Shown: one piece after another, positions 8,038-17,371 of the stretch
How the letters are laid out: each line of letters starts with the position of its first letter
How positions within the stretch are numbered: the stretch's first letter is position 1
NCBI RefSeq assembly: GCF_011305535.1
Contig: NZ_CP049905.1
Coordinates: 1,684,001-1,748,000, forward strand
Reading direction: 5' to 3'
DNA: 64,000 nucleotides
From: Diaphorobacter sp. HDW4B
GTDB lineage: Bacteria; Pseudomonadota; Gammaproteobacteria; Burkholderiales; Burkholderiaceae_C
The notes under the pieces: generated by a model
What the model saw: only the letters and a program-made list of their open reading frames with translations
Databases searched by the model: none
What the model was told of the DNA's origin: nothing
Made by a program: the position numbers and the translations under genes

Positions 8038-9434
8038 TGGGCCGTCTTGTCGTCGTCTCCAACCGCCTCGCAGACCCGCGCAAACCAGCTGCGGGCGGCC
8101 TTGCCGTGGCGCTGGGGGAGTCGCTGCAAAAGTCCGGCGGGCTGTGGTTTGGCTGGAGTGGAAACATCTCGGAAGACGGCGCCTCGGGCAACGACAGCAA
8201 CCTGCACATGCGCAACTCCGGCAAGGTCACGCTGGCCACGGTCGATCTGAATCGCAGCGCCTACGAGAGCTACTACGAAGGCTATTCCAACAGCGTGCTG
8301 TGGCCCGTGTTTCACTACCGGCTGGATCTGGCGAATTTCAACACCAGCCATCTCGCGGGTTACCGCCGCGTGAACCAGCTGTTTGCGCGAAAGCTCAAAC
8401 CGCTGCTGCGCGACGACGACACGATCTGGGTGCATGACTACCACCTCATCCCGCTGGCCGCCGAATTGCGTGCACTCGGCTGCCGGCAACGCATTGGATT
8501 CTTTCTGCACATTCCGCTGCCGCCCGCGCTGATCCTCGCTGCGATTCCGCAGCACGAATGGTTGATGCGCTCGCTGTTTGCCTACGATCTGGTAGGTCTG
8601 CAAAGTGAAGCCGATGTGGCGCATTGCATGCACTACATGACTACCGAAGCACAAGCCACGCTGCAGGACGATCAGCGACTGAGCGCGTTCGGTGCGACGG
8701 TGCAGGTGAAGGCGTTTCCGATCGGCATCGACGTGCAGGAATTCCAACGGCTCGGTCGATCACAGGATGCGGTGGACACCTTCGAGAGCGTGCGCAACGA
8801 ATACTCGCGCCGCCAGTTGCTGCTGGGCATCGACCGGCTCGATTATTCCAAGGGCATTCCGCAGCGCGTGCGTGCGTTTCGCGAGTTGCTGGAGCGCTAT
8901 CCCGACAACGTGCACAGCGCCACCTTGCTGATGATCGCCTCGCCCAGCCGCGATGCGGTGAACGCCTATGTCGATTTGCGGCAGGAGCTTGAAGGTCTGT
9001 GCGGCGCGATCAATGGAGACTTCGGTGATCTGGACTGGATTCCCGTGCGCTACATCCATCGCACGGTGGCACGCAAACGCGTTCCAGGGCTGTGCCGCGC
9101 ATCGCGAGTGGGGCTGGTCACGCCGCTGCGCGACGGCATGAATCTGGTCGCCAAGGAATACGTGGTCGCGCAGGATCCCGAAGACCCCGGCGTGCTCGTG
9201 CTCTCGCGCTTTGCGGGCGCGGCGGAGCAGCTCAGGGACGCGCTGCTGGTGAATCCGTACGACGCGCAAGGCATGGCGGAAAGCATCCAGACGGCGCTGC
9301 ACATGCCGCTCGCAGAACGCCAGCGCAGGCATAGTGCGCTGCTCGAAAACATCCAGCGCTACGACATCCACTGGTGGCGTGAAGCGTTTCTGGCAACGCT
9401 TCAATCGTCGGCCACCAAGGCCAGCGCCGCGTAG
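8037..9434 (+). CDS. otsA: Alpha,alpha-trehalose-phosphate synthase
   Basis: 465 residues. GT20 enzyme joining UDP-glucose and glucose-6-phosphate to trehalose-6-phosphate. It begins MGRLVVVSNRLADP, which holds the family N-terminal glucose-6-phosphate loop. It contains VHDYHLIPLAAELR, the RLDYSKGIPQR phosphate-binding motif (about 272-282) and the DGMNLVAKEYV nucleotide-sugar motif (about 366-376). The start overlaps the GH15 stop by one base, so translation is probably coupled. Its last 34 bases overlap, antisense, the 3' end of the ROK gene. Confidence 0.96.
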   Translation: MGRLVVVSNRLADPRKPAAGGLAVALGESLQKSGGLWFGWSGNISEDGASGNDSNLHMRNSGKVTLATVDLNRSAYESYYEGYSNSVLWPVFHYRLDLANFNTSHLAGYRRVNQLFARKLKPLLRDDDTIWVHDYHLIPLAAELRALGCRQRIGFFLHIPLPPALILAAIPQHEWLMRSLFAYDLVGLQSEADVAHCMHYMTTEAQATLQDDQRLSAFGATVQVKAFPIGIDVQEFQRLGRSQDAVDTFESVRNEYSRRQLLLGIDRLDYSKGIPQRVRAFRELLERYPDNVHSATLLMIASPSRDAVNAYVDLRQELEGLCGAINGDFGDLDWIPVRYIHRTVARKRVPGLCRASRVGLVTPLRDGMNLVAKEYVVAQDPEDPGVLVLSRFAGAAEQLRDALLVNPYDAQGMAESIQTALHMPLAERQRRHSALLENIQRYDIHWWREAFLATLQSSATKASAA

Positions 9435-10366
9435 TCGCCCACCTTTTCGCCCAGCCCCGCAACTCGCAATTCCACACCTTGCGTGAGCGCCGGAAAATAA
9501 CGCTGCACTTCGCGCTCCAGCATCGGCAGCAGCATGGCCGAGTGGTGGAGAAACACCGAGCCACCGATGCTGATGCGCTGCAGATCGAGCGTGGCGACGA
9601 GGTTGTAGAGCAGCCTGCCCATCACTTCGCACAACTGCTGCACGATGCGCACGGCCAACGCATCGCCCTTGGTGGCCGCAGTCATCACACTCGCGGCATC
9701 CATGCCGATGCGGCGTGCGAGCGAGCCGCCTGCAATCATCGATTCCACATCACCGTGGTTGCCGCAACCGCAGATCGCCGCAGCATCGCCATCGACCACA
9801 AAGCTGTGACCGGCATGCCCCGCATTGCCGTTCTTGCCGCGCAGCACGCGCCCGTCCACGCACAGCCCCACGCCGACGCCAGTGCTCCAGGTGACATAGG
9901 CACAGTTGTCCGATCCACGCAGCGCGCCCCAACGGCGCTCGGCCATCAGCGCGGCGACGGCATCGTTGGCGATGCGGACTTGGCCCAATGCGGCAATCAA
10001 CGGCGCCTCAAGCGGCACATGCGTCCACTCGTTGCCGATGCCACGCGGCGAACCAGCAAGCCCGCCGCAGATGTTGGGATTGGCGACTTCGATGCGGCCA
10101 TCGACAAGCACGAAAGGTCCGCACGACGAAACGCCCGTGGCCGACAAATCGGCGCGCGTGATGCCCTGCTGCGCGCAAGCCGAATCGACGAGCGCCAGCA
10201 CCTGATGCGCCAGCGCGTTGACATCGCCCGTCTTCACCGTCGGCCCGACCACGCGCACGGCCATGGCTGCGGGCAGCGATGCCCCCGCGCTGGCTTGCTC
10301 ATCGCTCACCAGACTCACGGCCACCTTGGTGCCGCCAATGTCCACACAGGCTTTCATCGTGCTCAT
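9401..10366 (-). CDS. ROK family protein (putative sugar kinase)
   Basis: 321 residues. ROK proteins phosphorylate sugars (glucose, N-acetylmannosamine, fructose) or act as regulators. No helix-turn-helix precedes the kinase domain, so a kinase is more likely. Visible: the ATP-phosphate loop ACVDIGGTKVAVS (about 5-17), the acidic NDAVAALMAERRWG segment, and VTWSTGVGVG. The zinc motif of the family, CxCGxxGCxE, reads CGCGNHGDVE here, so the third cysteine is replaced by aspartate. The start at 10366 is backed by GGGGGA seven bases upstream. It is probably transcribed with ppk2, 73 bases upstream. Tail-to-tail overlap with otsA. Confidence 0.85.
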   Translation of the reverse strand: MSTMKACVDIGGTKVAVSLVSDEQASAGASLPAAMAVRVVGPTVKTGDVNALAHQVLALVDSACAQQGITRADLSATGVSSCGPFVLVDGRIEVANPNICGGLAGSPRGIGNEWTHVPLEAPLIAALGQVRIANDAVAALMAERRWGALRGSDNCAYVTWSTGVGVGLCVDGRVLRGKNGNAGHAGHSFVVDGDAAAICGCGNHGDVESMIAGGSLARRIGMDAASVMTAATKGDALAVRIVQQLCEVMGRLLYNLVATLDLQRISIGGSVFLHHSAMLLPMLEREVQRYFPALTQGVELRVAGLGEKVGDYAALALVADD

Positions 10367-10439
10367 TCGGAAGTCCCCCAAGTTCCGCCCATCTTGCCGC
10401 ATTGCAGCCGCGTGGGTTGTAGGACTTTCCGAACAGTCT

Positions 10440-11606
10440 TCACATCAGCACGCCGGGCTTTTCTCCGCGCTCGTACACCACATGTGCGCGGCCAACGATC
10501 AGCGGATCGAGCTTGCCCACCTGCTCCAGATCGCGGCGCGTGTATTGCAGCTTGTGCAGCACATAGCGCAGCGCGTTGAGGCGTGCGCGCTTCTTGCAGT
10601 CGCTCTTGATCACGGTCCACGGCGAATCGGCGGTGTCGGTCTCGAAGAACATCGCTTCCTTGGCGCGCGTGTAGTCGTCCCATTTGTCCAGCGATGCCAT
10701 GTCGATGGGACTGAGCTTCCATTGCTTGAGCGGATGCGCCTTGCGCTCCTTGAAGCGGCGGCGCTGCTCCTCGCGGCTCACGCTGAACCAGAACTTGAAC
10801 AGATGCACGCCGCTGCGCACGAGGTGGCGTTCGAACTCCGGCGCCTGGCGCATGAACTCGGAATATTCCTCGGGCGTGCAAAAACCCATCACGCGTTCGA
10901 CGCCTGCGCGGTTGTACCAACTGCGGTCGAGCAGCACGATCTCGCCGCGCGTCGGCAGATGCTGCACATAGCGCTGAAAGTACCACTGACCTTGCTCGGT
11001 CGGCGTGGGCTTTTCGAGCGCCACCACGCGTGCGCCGCGCGGGTTCAGATGCTCCATGAAGCGCTTGATGGTGCCGCCCTTGCCCGCCGCATCGCGGCCT
11101 TCAAAAACGATGACCACACGCTGACCGGTTTCCTTCACCCATGCCTGCAGCTTGAGCAGCTCGACCTGCAGACGGAACTTCTCGCGCTCATAAGCAGAGC
11201 GGCGCATCAGGTTCTTGTATGGGTATCCACCTTCGCGCCAACCGGATGCCAGCTCTTCATCAGGATTGCCCTGCTCCGCCTTGTTCGCACTGGCCCTACC
11301 AAACAGCGCCTTGCGCAGCGCGCGGCGGTCGTCTTCCGATGCGCCGTCGAGCAGCACACGCAGCGCCGCCGCACGATCTACGCCGGACTCCTGACCGTCG
11401 ATGATGCTGCGCGCCACTTCGGTGAACTCGGTCTGCCGCACGCTCGCGGCTTCGCTTGCCACATGGCGCGCGAGGGCTTCGGGTTGGAAGGATGGAGGCA
11501 CATCGCCACGCGCCACGGGCCGTGTGCGTTCGCGGCTCGTTGTGGACTTGGCCGCGCGGCGGTTGGCAGGTTGGAGCGTCTTGGGAGGCTTGGTGCTTCG
11601 AGGCAT
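10440..11606 (-). CDS. ppk2: Polyphosphate kinase 2
   Basis: 388 residues. PPK2 transfers phosphate between polyphosphate and nucleoside di- or monophosphates. The Walker A motif FEGRDAAGKGGTI (about 172-184) and the Walker B/lid segment LLDRSWYNRAGVE (about 229-241) are intact, and the KFWFSVSREEQ and SPIDMASLDKWDDYTRAKE segments match the single-domain class. The first ~90 residues are a lysine/arginine/proline-rich, probably flexible tail plus a helical region (FTEVARSIIDGQ). The ATG at 11606 is set by an AAAAGGA ribosome-binding site; frames further upstream are spurious. It precedes the ROK gene on the same strand. Confidence 0.93.
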   Translation of the reverse strand: MPRSTKPPKTLQPANRRAAKSTTSRERTRPVARGDVPPSFQPEALARHVASEAASVRQTEFTEVARSIIDGQESGVDRAAALRVLLDGASEDDRRALRKALFGRASANKAEQGNPDEELASGWREGGYPYKNLMRRSAYEREKFRLQVELLKLQAWVKETGQRVVIVFEGRDAAGKGGTIKRFMEHLNPRGARVVALEKPTPTEQGQWYFQRYVQHLPTRGEIVLLDRSWYNRAGVERVMGFCTPEEYSEFMRQAPEFERHLVRSGVHLFKFWFSVSREEQRRRFKERKAHPLKQWKLSPIDMASLDKWDDYTRAKEAMFFETDTADSPWTVIKSDCKKRARLNALRYVLHKLQYTRRDLEQVGKLDPLIVGRAHVVYERGEKPGVLM

Positions 11607-11749
11607 GGTCAGTCCTTTTTTCAGGTGCAAAACCTTTGACTCTGCTACTGCAGCATGCCACGCCCATTGAGCTACCGCAACGCTGCCGGAACCGCCACTG
11701 GAACCGCAGCCAGATGCCACGCGCAAGCGATCACACCCGGCGCATCGGC

Positions 11750-11944
11750 TCAAATGTAGCGCGCAATCAGACTCATCAAACCGCTGAGCACCAGCGTGCT
11801 CGCAAGCGGTATGAACCAGTCTCGCCCGAACAGCTTGAAATGGAAATCCCCCGGCAACCGACCCAGCCCCAGCTTGCGCAGCCAGGGCGCGATTCCGTTG
11901 ATCAGGATGAGCGCGAGAAAGACGACGACAACCCAGCGGATCAT
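11750..11944 (-). CDS. DUF2905 family small membrane protein
   Basis: 64 residues. Two hydrophobic segments (about 3-20 and 44-60) flank a conserved loop with LGRLPGDFHFKLFGRDWFIPL, the DUF2905 signature. Function unknown; probably inner-membrane. It starts six bases after the methyltransferase stop codon, so the two form an operon. The 143-base stretch between this gene and ppk2 shows no further gene. Confidence 0.9.
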   Translation of the reverse strand: MIRWVVVVFLALILINGIAPWLRKLGLGRLPGDFHFKLFGRDWFIPLASTLVLSGLMSLIARYI

Positions 11945-11950
11945 GGCGCG

Positions 11951-13066
11951 TCAGAGCCTGTGCGTGCAGTCGCCATGCGAGAAGCCGCGCGGCAACCACG
12001 CTTCGCCCGCGCCCAGCATGATCACCTTGAACAGCTCGCCCATCTCGTGCTCCATCACCAGCTTGGCGGCCTGCGAGCGTTGCTTCTGCTCGCGCTTTTC
12101 CATCTCCTGCGCGATGCCGCAGTTCAGCAGAAAGTGCGCCTGATTGGTGTAGCCCAGCACCTGCAGACCGGCGTCCTGAGCGGCCAGCGCGATGCCGGTG
12201 AAATTCACGTGCGCGGTGATGTCCTTCAAGCCCACATCGACCAGCGGATCGAAATCCACCTGGTGCGCGCGATGGCACACCAACGTGCCCATGTGGCGCT
12301 GCGGATGGAAGAACTCGCCCTCGGGAAAACCGTAGTCGATGAAGATGGCCGCGCCGCGCTTCAGTCGATCAGCGATCGTGCGGATGAAGGCCTCGCCCTG
12401 CGGCTGCAGCTCGGTCAGATAGTCCTGCGGGCCGGGCACGTCGATGGGCGGACGCAGATCGGTCGGCTTGTCGATCCAGGCAAAACTGCCGTCGCCGGCC
12501 AGCACCACGCCGCGCTCGTTCCACACGCCGTCCTGTTCGCCACCCTTTCGGAAGACCAGTTGCACCGGCATGGCATCCAGCACCTCGTTGCCGACGATGA
12601 CGCCTTCGATGGCGTCGGGCAGTTGGTCGGCCCATACGACCTGATCGTCGAACTTTTCCAACGTCTGCTGCTGGCGCGCACGCAGGCTGCCCGACAGATC
12701 GACGATGGTGTAGCGCTTGACGCGGCTGCCCAGCACCTCGAGCAGTTGCTTGGCGAGCGCGCCCGTGCCCGCGCCGAATTCCCAGATTTCATGAGTGCCC
12801 GATGCATCCAGCGCCTCGCGCACCTGCTGCGCCAGCGCCCAGCCGAACAGTGGCGAGAGTTCAGGCGCGGTCACGAAGTCGCTGCCCGACTGCGGCATGG
12901 TGCCGAACTTGGCCGTGCCGTTGGCGTAGTAACCCAGCCCCGGCGTGTACAGCGCCAGTTCCATGAAGCGATCGAACGCCAGCCAGCCACCCGCCGCGCG
13001 AATGGCCTCTTCGATGTGCTGCTTGAGCGCCGTCGTTAAACTTGAGGAATCTATTGATGTGTTCAC
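11951..13066 (-). CDS. SAM-dependent methyltransferase, NDUFAF7/MidA family
   Basis: 371 residues. The homologous mitochondrial protein methylates an arginine of complex I subunit NDUFS2; the bacterial target is not established. The N-terminal signature FMELALYTPGLGYYANG is followed by FVTAPELSPLFG, the SAM-binding EFGAGTGALA motif (about 113-122), GNEVLDAMPVQL and the IFIDYGFPEGEFFHPQRHMGT segment typical of the family. The start is a GTG at 13066, chosen because homologous sequence begins there and the next gene starts divergently 18 bases away. It leads the DUF2905 gene. Confidence 0.9.
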   Translation of the reverse strand: MNTSIDSSSLTTALKQHIEEAIRAAGGWLAFDRFMELALYTPGLGYYANGTAKFGTMPQSGSDFVTAPELSPLFGWALAQQVREALDASGTHEIWEFGAGTGALAKQLLEVLGSRVKRYTIVDLSGSLRARQQQTLEKFDDQVVWADQLPDAIEGVIVGNEVLDAMPVQLVFRKGGEQDGVWNERGVVLAGDGSFAWIDKPTDLRPPIDVPGPQDYLTELQPQGEAFIRTIADRLKRGAAIFIDYGFPEGEFFHPQRHMGTLVCHRAHQVDFDPLVDVGLKDITAHVNFTGIALAAQDAGLQVLGYTNQAHFLLNCGIAQEMEKREQKQRSQAAKLVMEHEMGELFKVIMLGAGEAWLPRGFSHGDCTHRL

Positions 13067-13084
13067 ACCCCCGATTGTCCCCCA

Positions 13085-13882
13085 ATGCTCCAATCCGCAC
13101 GATCTGCACGACCTCGTACCGTTCTCGTGACCGGCGCCGCCAAGCGTCTGGGGCGTGAAATCGCGCTGGCATTGGCCGCTGCGGGCTGGCAGGTGGCCGT
13201 GCACTACCGCTCGTCCGAGAGCGACGCCATGCAGACCGAGGCCCAATGCGCCGCGCTCTCGGGCGACAGTGCCCGCTTCGCCGCCAATTTCGAGGACGAG
13301 GGCGAAGTGCGCTCGCTGTTGCCGCGCGTTATCGCCCGCTTTGGGCAGGTGGATGCGGTGGTCAACAGCGCATCGCTCTTCGAGCACGATGATGCCCAAA
13401 GCTTCGGTTTCGCCAAGCTCGACCAGCATCTGCGCAGCAACACCGGCGCGCCGATTCTGCTCGCGCAGGCCCTGCACCAGCACATCCGGCAGCGCTCGGA
13501 AGCTGGCGAAGCCGACGACGTGCAAGGCGCAGTCGTGAACCTGCTCGACCAGAAGCTCTGGAACCAGAACCCCGATTTTCTGAGCTACACGCTCTCCAAG
13601 GCTGCGCTGGAAGCCGCGGGCACCATGCTGTCGCTGGCCCTCGCGCCACTGGTACGGGTGGTGGGCGTGGCACCGGGCCTCACGCTCACCAGCCACATGC
13701 TTGAGAACGACAAGTTCGAGCAACTGCACCGCCTGAGCCCGCTCGGCCGATCCTCCACCCCCGCCGACGTGGCTGCCACCGTGCAGTTTGCGCTGACCAA
13801 CCGCTCCATCACCGGCACGACGCTGCTGGTGGACGGCGGCCAGCACCTGATGCGCTTCGAGCGCGATTTTTCCCTGATGTGA
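13085..13882 (+). CDS. Short-chain dehydrogenase, pteridine-reductase/FolM-like
   Basis: 265 residues. Rossmann-fold SDR with the NAD(P) motif TGAAKRLGREIA (about 16-27; the arginine favours NADPH), the NSAS motif, and catalytic YTLSK (about 165-169). TGxxxRLG and the closing DGGQHL resemble dihydromonapterin/pteridine reductases. Only 54 bases separate it from folB, which makes a role in reduced-pterin metabolism likely (inference). It is divergent from the methyltransferase gene, so both promoters are compressed into or beyond the other gene. Confidence 0.82.
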   Translation: MLQSARSARPRTVLVTGAAKRLGREIALALAAAGWQVAVHYRSSESDAMQTEAQCAALSGDSARFAANFEDEGEVRSLLPRVIARFGQVDAVVNSASLFEHDDAQSFGFAKLDQHLRSNTGAPILLAQALHQHIRQRSEAGEADDVQGAVVNLLDQKLWNQNPDFLSYTLSKAALEAAGTMLSLALAPLVRVVGVAPGLTLTSHMLENDKFEQLHRLSPLGRSSTPADVAATVQFALTNRSITGTTLLVDGGQHLMRFERDFSLM

Positions 13883-13936
13883 CCTGCGGCCTGCGCTGAC
13901 TTCTCACTTTTTGCTTTTCTGACCATTTTCATCACC

Positions 13937-14308
13937 ATGCACAACGCCGCTGGTACCCAGATCCTCACCCTCACCGGACTGCGCTTCGACGCCAACCTGG
14001 GCATCCTCGCCCACGAAAAAACCGCGCCGCAGCCCATTCAGGTCGATGCCGAACTCAACCTCGGCACCCAGCCCCTGCGCCCGCGCGACGACGACATCCT
14101 GCACGTGCTCGACTACCGCAAGGTCCGCCAGATCATCATCGACGAATGCCGCGCCGACCACGTGAACCTGCTGGAGAGCCTGATCGGCAAGGTCGCCCAG
14201 CGCCTGATGCAGCTCCCCGGCGTGGTCGGCGTGCGTGTAAAGATCGCCAAATTGGAAATTTTTGACGACTGCGAAGTCGCGATTCGTGTAGAAACGGGGC
14301 AGTGGTGA
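13937..14308 (+). CDS. folB: Dihydroneopterin aldolase
   Basis: 123 residues, normal family length. It cleaves 7,8-dihydroneopterin to 6-hydroxymethyl-dihydropterin in folate synthesis. Visible family features are the N-terminal GLRFDANLGILAHEKTAPQPIQVDAEL (long first strand, active-site glutamate region), the DYRKVRQIIIDECRADHVNLLESL segment, and a closing VRVKIAKLEIFDDCEVAI strand with the conserved lysine. It is downstream of the FolM-like reductase and likely in one operon with it. Confidence 0.92.
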   Translation: MHNAAGTQILTLTGLRFDANLGILAHEKTAPQPIQVDAELNLGTQPLRPRDDDILHVLDYRKVRQIIIDECRADHVNLLESLIGKVAQRLMQLPGVVGVRVKIAKLEIFDDCEVAIRVETGQW

Positions 14309-14399
14309 CCAGACTGCGGTAGCGACACTTCAGTATCGAGTGCTCGCCCGATGCACCGAGGGGCAATCGCTTTCAGCGATCAAAAAAAGATATCGAGCG

Positions 14400-16193
14400 A
14401 TGAAAAAATTTCTGCGATGGACAGCCGTTTTCGCATTGGCTTTCTTTGGTTTGATGGCGATGCGCCATCACCTCACCGCCCTGGCGGTGGCCAGTGCGTC
14501 CGCCTGTCTGGACGACGCCTGCCAGACGTGGCATACCTTTTTGCTCGACGCGGTGCTGCTCGGATGCATGCTGGGGATGATCGCCGTTTGCGCACTGCTG
14601 CCCAAGCTGCTGCGGATTCCGCTCGTGCTGCTGACGTGCATCTTCGTGCTGCTGTTCAGCGTCGACCTGTTCGTGTTCCAGTTCCTGAACATGCGACTGA
14701 ACTTTGCCGATGTTCTCAAATACTCGGGCGACGTGAAAGTCAGCAAGACGGTCATCGCGCCCAAAGTGTTTTCCGTGTTCAGCGTGCTGCTGGTCACACT
14801 GACGATTGTGGCCTGCGTGGCGCTCTGCAAAGCCGTGATGAATGCGGTTCGCGACCGCCAACTGGGGGTGGTCAGTCTGGCTGCGCTGGCACTGATCGGT
14901 GTGCACTGGCTGCCGCTGCAGGTCAATTACATCTCGCGCAATGTCTACGACGACTTTGTCACCAACAACCTGCCGGACGGCGTGGACAAACCCTATTCGC
15001 AGGAAGAAAAGGCCCGGCTCTCCCAAATTCCGCCTCCTGCAAAAACCTGTTCGCGCGAGCCACAGGCACCGCGACCCGTGATCTTGCTGGTCATGGAATC
15101 GCTTTCGCTCTACCAAAGCAAGCTGCTTTCCGGCGTGGGTAACAACACGCCAGAGCTTGACCGGATTGCCAAGCGTTATGGCTATCTGCAGCGCTTTTAC
15201 GCCAATGGCTTCACGACCGATGGCGGCATGATTTCGCTGCTGGTGGGACGCCCGCCGCTGCCCAGCGTCAACCGCTACAGCAGCATGAGCGTCTACGAGG
15301 GCTATACCACGCCCGAGCAGGACTTCTACGCCCGCCTTGCACACAAGAACATTCCTTCTCTGTACTTCACCGGTGCCACACTGGAATTTCTGGACACGGG
15401 AAAGTGGCTGCAAAAGCTGAATTTCAAGCAGTTGAACGGCCCCACAGACCCGTTCTACAACAACCTTCCACGTGGTCCGTTCGACGATCCGGGCGACAAA
15501 GCGTTCTACCGCCGCTTCCTGCATTGGTACGATCAGGAACGCGCACCGGGTCCGTTCTTCATGGTGATGAAGACGACCACCACACACCCCCCATTCATGG
15601 TGCCCGGCACGGATCAACAAGGCGAAGATGCCGCTTTCCGCTATGCAGACGAGGCCGTTGGCGAATTCGTGCGCGGACTTGAGGAGCGCAACTACTTTGA
15701 CAACGGGCTGATGATCATCATGGGCGACCATCGCAGCATGACGGTCGAGCGTTCTGGTGAGGCAAAAGCCGTTGGAGCGGACTTCATGGCACGCATTCCA
15801 GGCATTGTGTTGGGCCGCGAATTCCGCGATACCGGCGAAATTTATGGTCAATGGCAGCAAACCGATCTGATTCCATCGGCCCTGTCCGCGCTCGGCATGA
15901 CCTCCTGCACCAGCGACTTCCAGGGGCGTTTCTTCGGCCCCGCTGTTCAGCCGAAATTCATCCTGCACGCCGATGGCGCAGACCGGGACCTCGTGATGGT
16001 GAAGATCAAGGGTGCCAATGACCCATCCTATGTTCAGTTGGAAGGCGGAGAAACCAACTGGGTCGATGCCGGCGACGACACCCCGGACAATGCCCCTGTC
16101 GTCGATTTCATCACCCGTCAACGCGTTGCCTTGCCGGAAGTGGACGCCAATCTGACCAAGACCATTCTGCAATTGCGCGGCTATCTGAAATGA
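14400..16193 (+). CDS. LTA synthase-like sulfatase/phosphoglycerol-phosphoethanolamine transferase
   Basis: 597 residues. Five or so N-terminal membrane segments (to about residue 180: [78 protein letters not shown]) precede a periplasmic alkaline-phosphatase-fold domain. [10 protein letters not shown], the nucleophile segment NGFTTDGGM (Thr about 281-282), TTTTHPPF and MGDHRS are the metal-binding landmarks. Such enzymes move phosphoglycerol or phosphoethanolamine onto envelope glycans or lipids. The acceptor is unknown in this Gram-negative setting. The start is the ATG before MKKFLRW. Confidence 0.85.
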   Translation: MKKFLRWTAVFALAFFGLMAMRHHLTALAVASASACLDDACQTWHTFLLDAVLLGCMLGMIAVCALLPKLLRIPLVLLTCIFVLLFSVDLFVFQFLNMRLNFADVLKYSGDVKVSKTVIAPKVFSVFSVLLVTLTIVACVALCKAVMNAVRDRQLGVVSLAALALIGVHWLPLQVNYISRNVYDDFVTNNLPDGVDKPYSQEEKARLSQIPPPAKTCSREPQAPRPVILLVMESLSLYQSKLLSGVGNNTPELDRIAKRYGYLQRFYANGFTTDGGMISLLVGRPPLPSVNRYSSMSVYEGYTTPEQDFYARLAHKNIPSLYFTGATLEFLDTGKWLQKLNFKQLNGPTDPFYNNLPRGPFDDPGDKAFYRRFLHWYDQERAPGPFFMVMKTTTTHPPFMVPGTDQQGEDAAFRYADEAVGEFVRGLEERNYFDNGLMIIMGDHRSMTVERSGEAKAVGADFMARIPGIVLGREFRDTGEIYGQWQQTDLIPSALSALGMTSCTSDFQGRFFGPAVQPKFILHADGADRDLVMVKIKGANDPSYVQLEGGETNWVDAGDDTPDNAPVVDFITRQRVALPEVDANLTKTILQLRGYLK

Positions 16194-16302
16194 CTCTCAA
16201 GTGATTCCCCGAGGGCTGCAATTCCCCGCGAATGGGCTCTCGAAGGGATTCCACTTAAAATTGAGGGCAATTGAAGCCTTCAGCGCTTATCCGGATTTCA
16301 AA

Positions 16303-17262
16303 ATGAACGCCCCTACCGAAAACCCCTGGCTCTCCGAGGCCGATGAGGCCAGCAGCGCCGACACGCCTGCCCAGCCCGGCAAGATCAAGATCGAACGCGA
16401 GCAGATCAAGCTCGAAAAGCGCCTGTGCCGCGAGGTGGGCCGTGCCATCACCGACTTCAACATGATCGAAGAAGGTGACCGGGTGATGGTCTGCATGTCC
16501 GGCGGCAAGGACAGCTACACCATGCTCGACATCCTGCGCAAGCTGCAAAAGCGCGCGCCGGTGAAGTTCGATCTGGTGGCGGTGAACCTCGATCAGAAGC
16601 AGCCCGGTTTCCCTGACCACATCCTGCCCGAGTACTTCAAGAGCATCGGAGTGGAGTACCACATCGAGACGCAGGACACCTACAGCGTCGTCAAGCGCGT
16701 GATCCCCGAGGGCAAGACCACCTGCGGTCTGTGCTCGCGTCTGCGCCGCGCCATTCTGTATTCGGTGGCCGACAAGCTGGGTTGCACCAAGGTGGCGCTG
16801 GGCCATCACCGCGACGACATCGTGCAGACGCTGATGCTCAACATGTTCTACGGCGGCCGCATGAAGGGCATGCCGCCGAAGCTCGTGTCGGACGACGGCA
16901 AGCATGTGGTGATCCGCCCGATGGCCTACGTGCCGGAGAAGGACACCATCCGCTGGTCGCAGTACCAGCAGTTCCCGATCATCCCGTGCAACCTGTGCGG
17001 CAGCCAGGACGGCCTGCAGCGCGTGGCCGTGGGCGAGATGCTGCGCGAGTGGGACAAGAAGTTCCCCGGCCGCATCGAGAGCATGTTCCGCGCGATGGGC
17101 AACATCGTGACCACGCACATGATGGACCCCGAACTGCACGACTTCAAGAACGCCAAGGCCACCGGCATTGCCGACCCGAACGGCGACATGGCTTTCGACC
17201 ACGAAGAGATGCCCGTGGCTCCCGCCTTGCCCGGCGGCGTGCAGGTCGTTCAGCTTTCCTGA
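16303..17262 (+). CDS. ttcA: tRNA 2-thiocytidine(32) synthetase TtcA
   Basis: 319 residues. TtcA thiolates cytidine 32 in tRNA using an iron-sulfur cluster and ATP. The PP-loop SGGKDSYTM is at about 67-75, the CxxC pair in TTCGLCSR at about 143-150, and a third cysteine lies in [23 protein letters not shown] is also characteristic. An upstream in-frame ATG at 16201 would add 34 untypical residues, so 16303 is used. It is flanked by gaps of about 110 bases on both sides, so it may have its own promoter. Confidence 0.95.
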   Translation: MNAPTENPWLSEADEASSADTPAQPGKIKIEREQIKLEKRLCREVGRAITDFNMIEEGDRVMVCMSGGKDSYTMLDILRKLQKRAPVKFDLVAVNLDQKQPGFPDHILPEYFKSIGVEYHIETQDTYSVVKRVIPEGKTTCGLCSRLRRAILYSVADKLGCTKVALGHHRDDIVQTLMLNMFYGGRMKGMPPKLVSDDGKHVVIRPMAYVPEKDTIRWSQYQQFPIIPCNLCGSQDGLQRVAVGEMLREWDKKFPGRIESMFRAMGNIVTTHMMDPELHDFKNAKATGIADPNGDMAFDHEEMPVAPALPGGVQVVQLS

Positions 17263-17273
17263 AAAAAGAGAAC

Positions 17274-17335
17274 TTGACAGGTCTTTGCTTATCCAACAGT
17301 CTACGCATTGTTGAGATTTGTTCTCAATTGAGAAC
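17274..17335 (+). promoter_or_regulatory. Candidate control region with perfect 16 bp palindrome, upstream of the DUF4136 gene
   Basis: A consensus -35 hexamer TTGACA lies at 17274-17279, though no good -10 is found at 16-18 bases. A perfect palindrome, GTTCTCAATTGAGAAC, occupies 17320-17335. It is flanked by offset TTGAG (17311-17315) and CTCAA (17338-17342) arms. It ends 36 bases before the DUF4136 start codon and is AT-richer than its surroundings, as expected for an operator. Confidence 0.45.
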
Positions 17336-17371
17336 TGCTCAACTCCGACTGGACTGTCTGGATGACCTGTC

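Noticed and set aside
10440-12278. Extension of ppk2 to 612 codons
   Set aside because: The upstream part overlaps DUF2905 and the methyltransferase in another frame and lacks family sequence; a good ribosome-binding site sits before the ATG at 11606.
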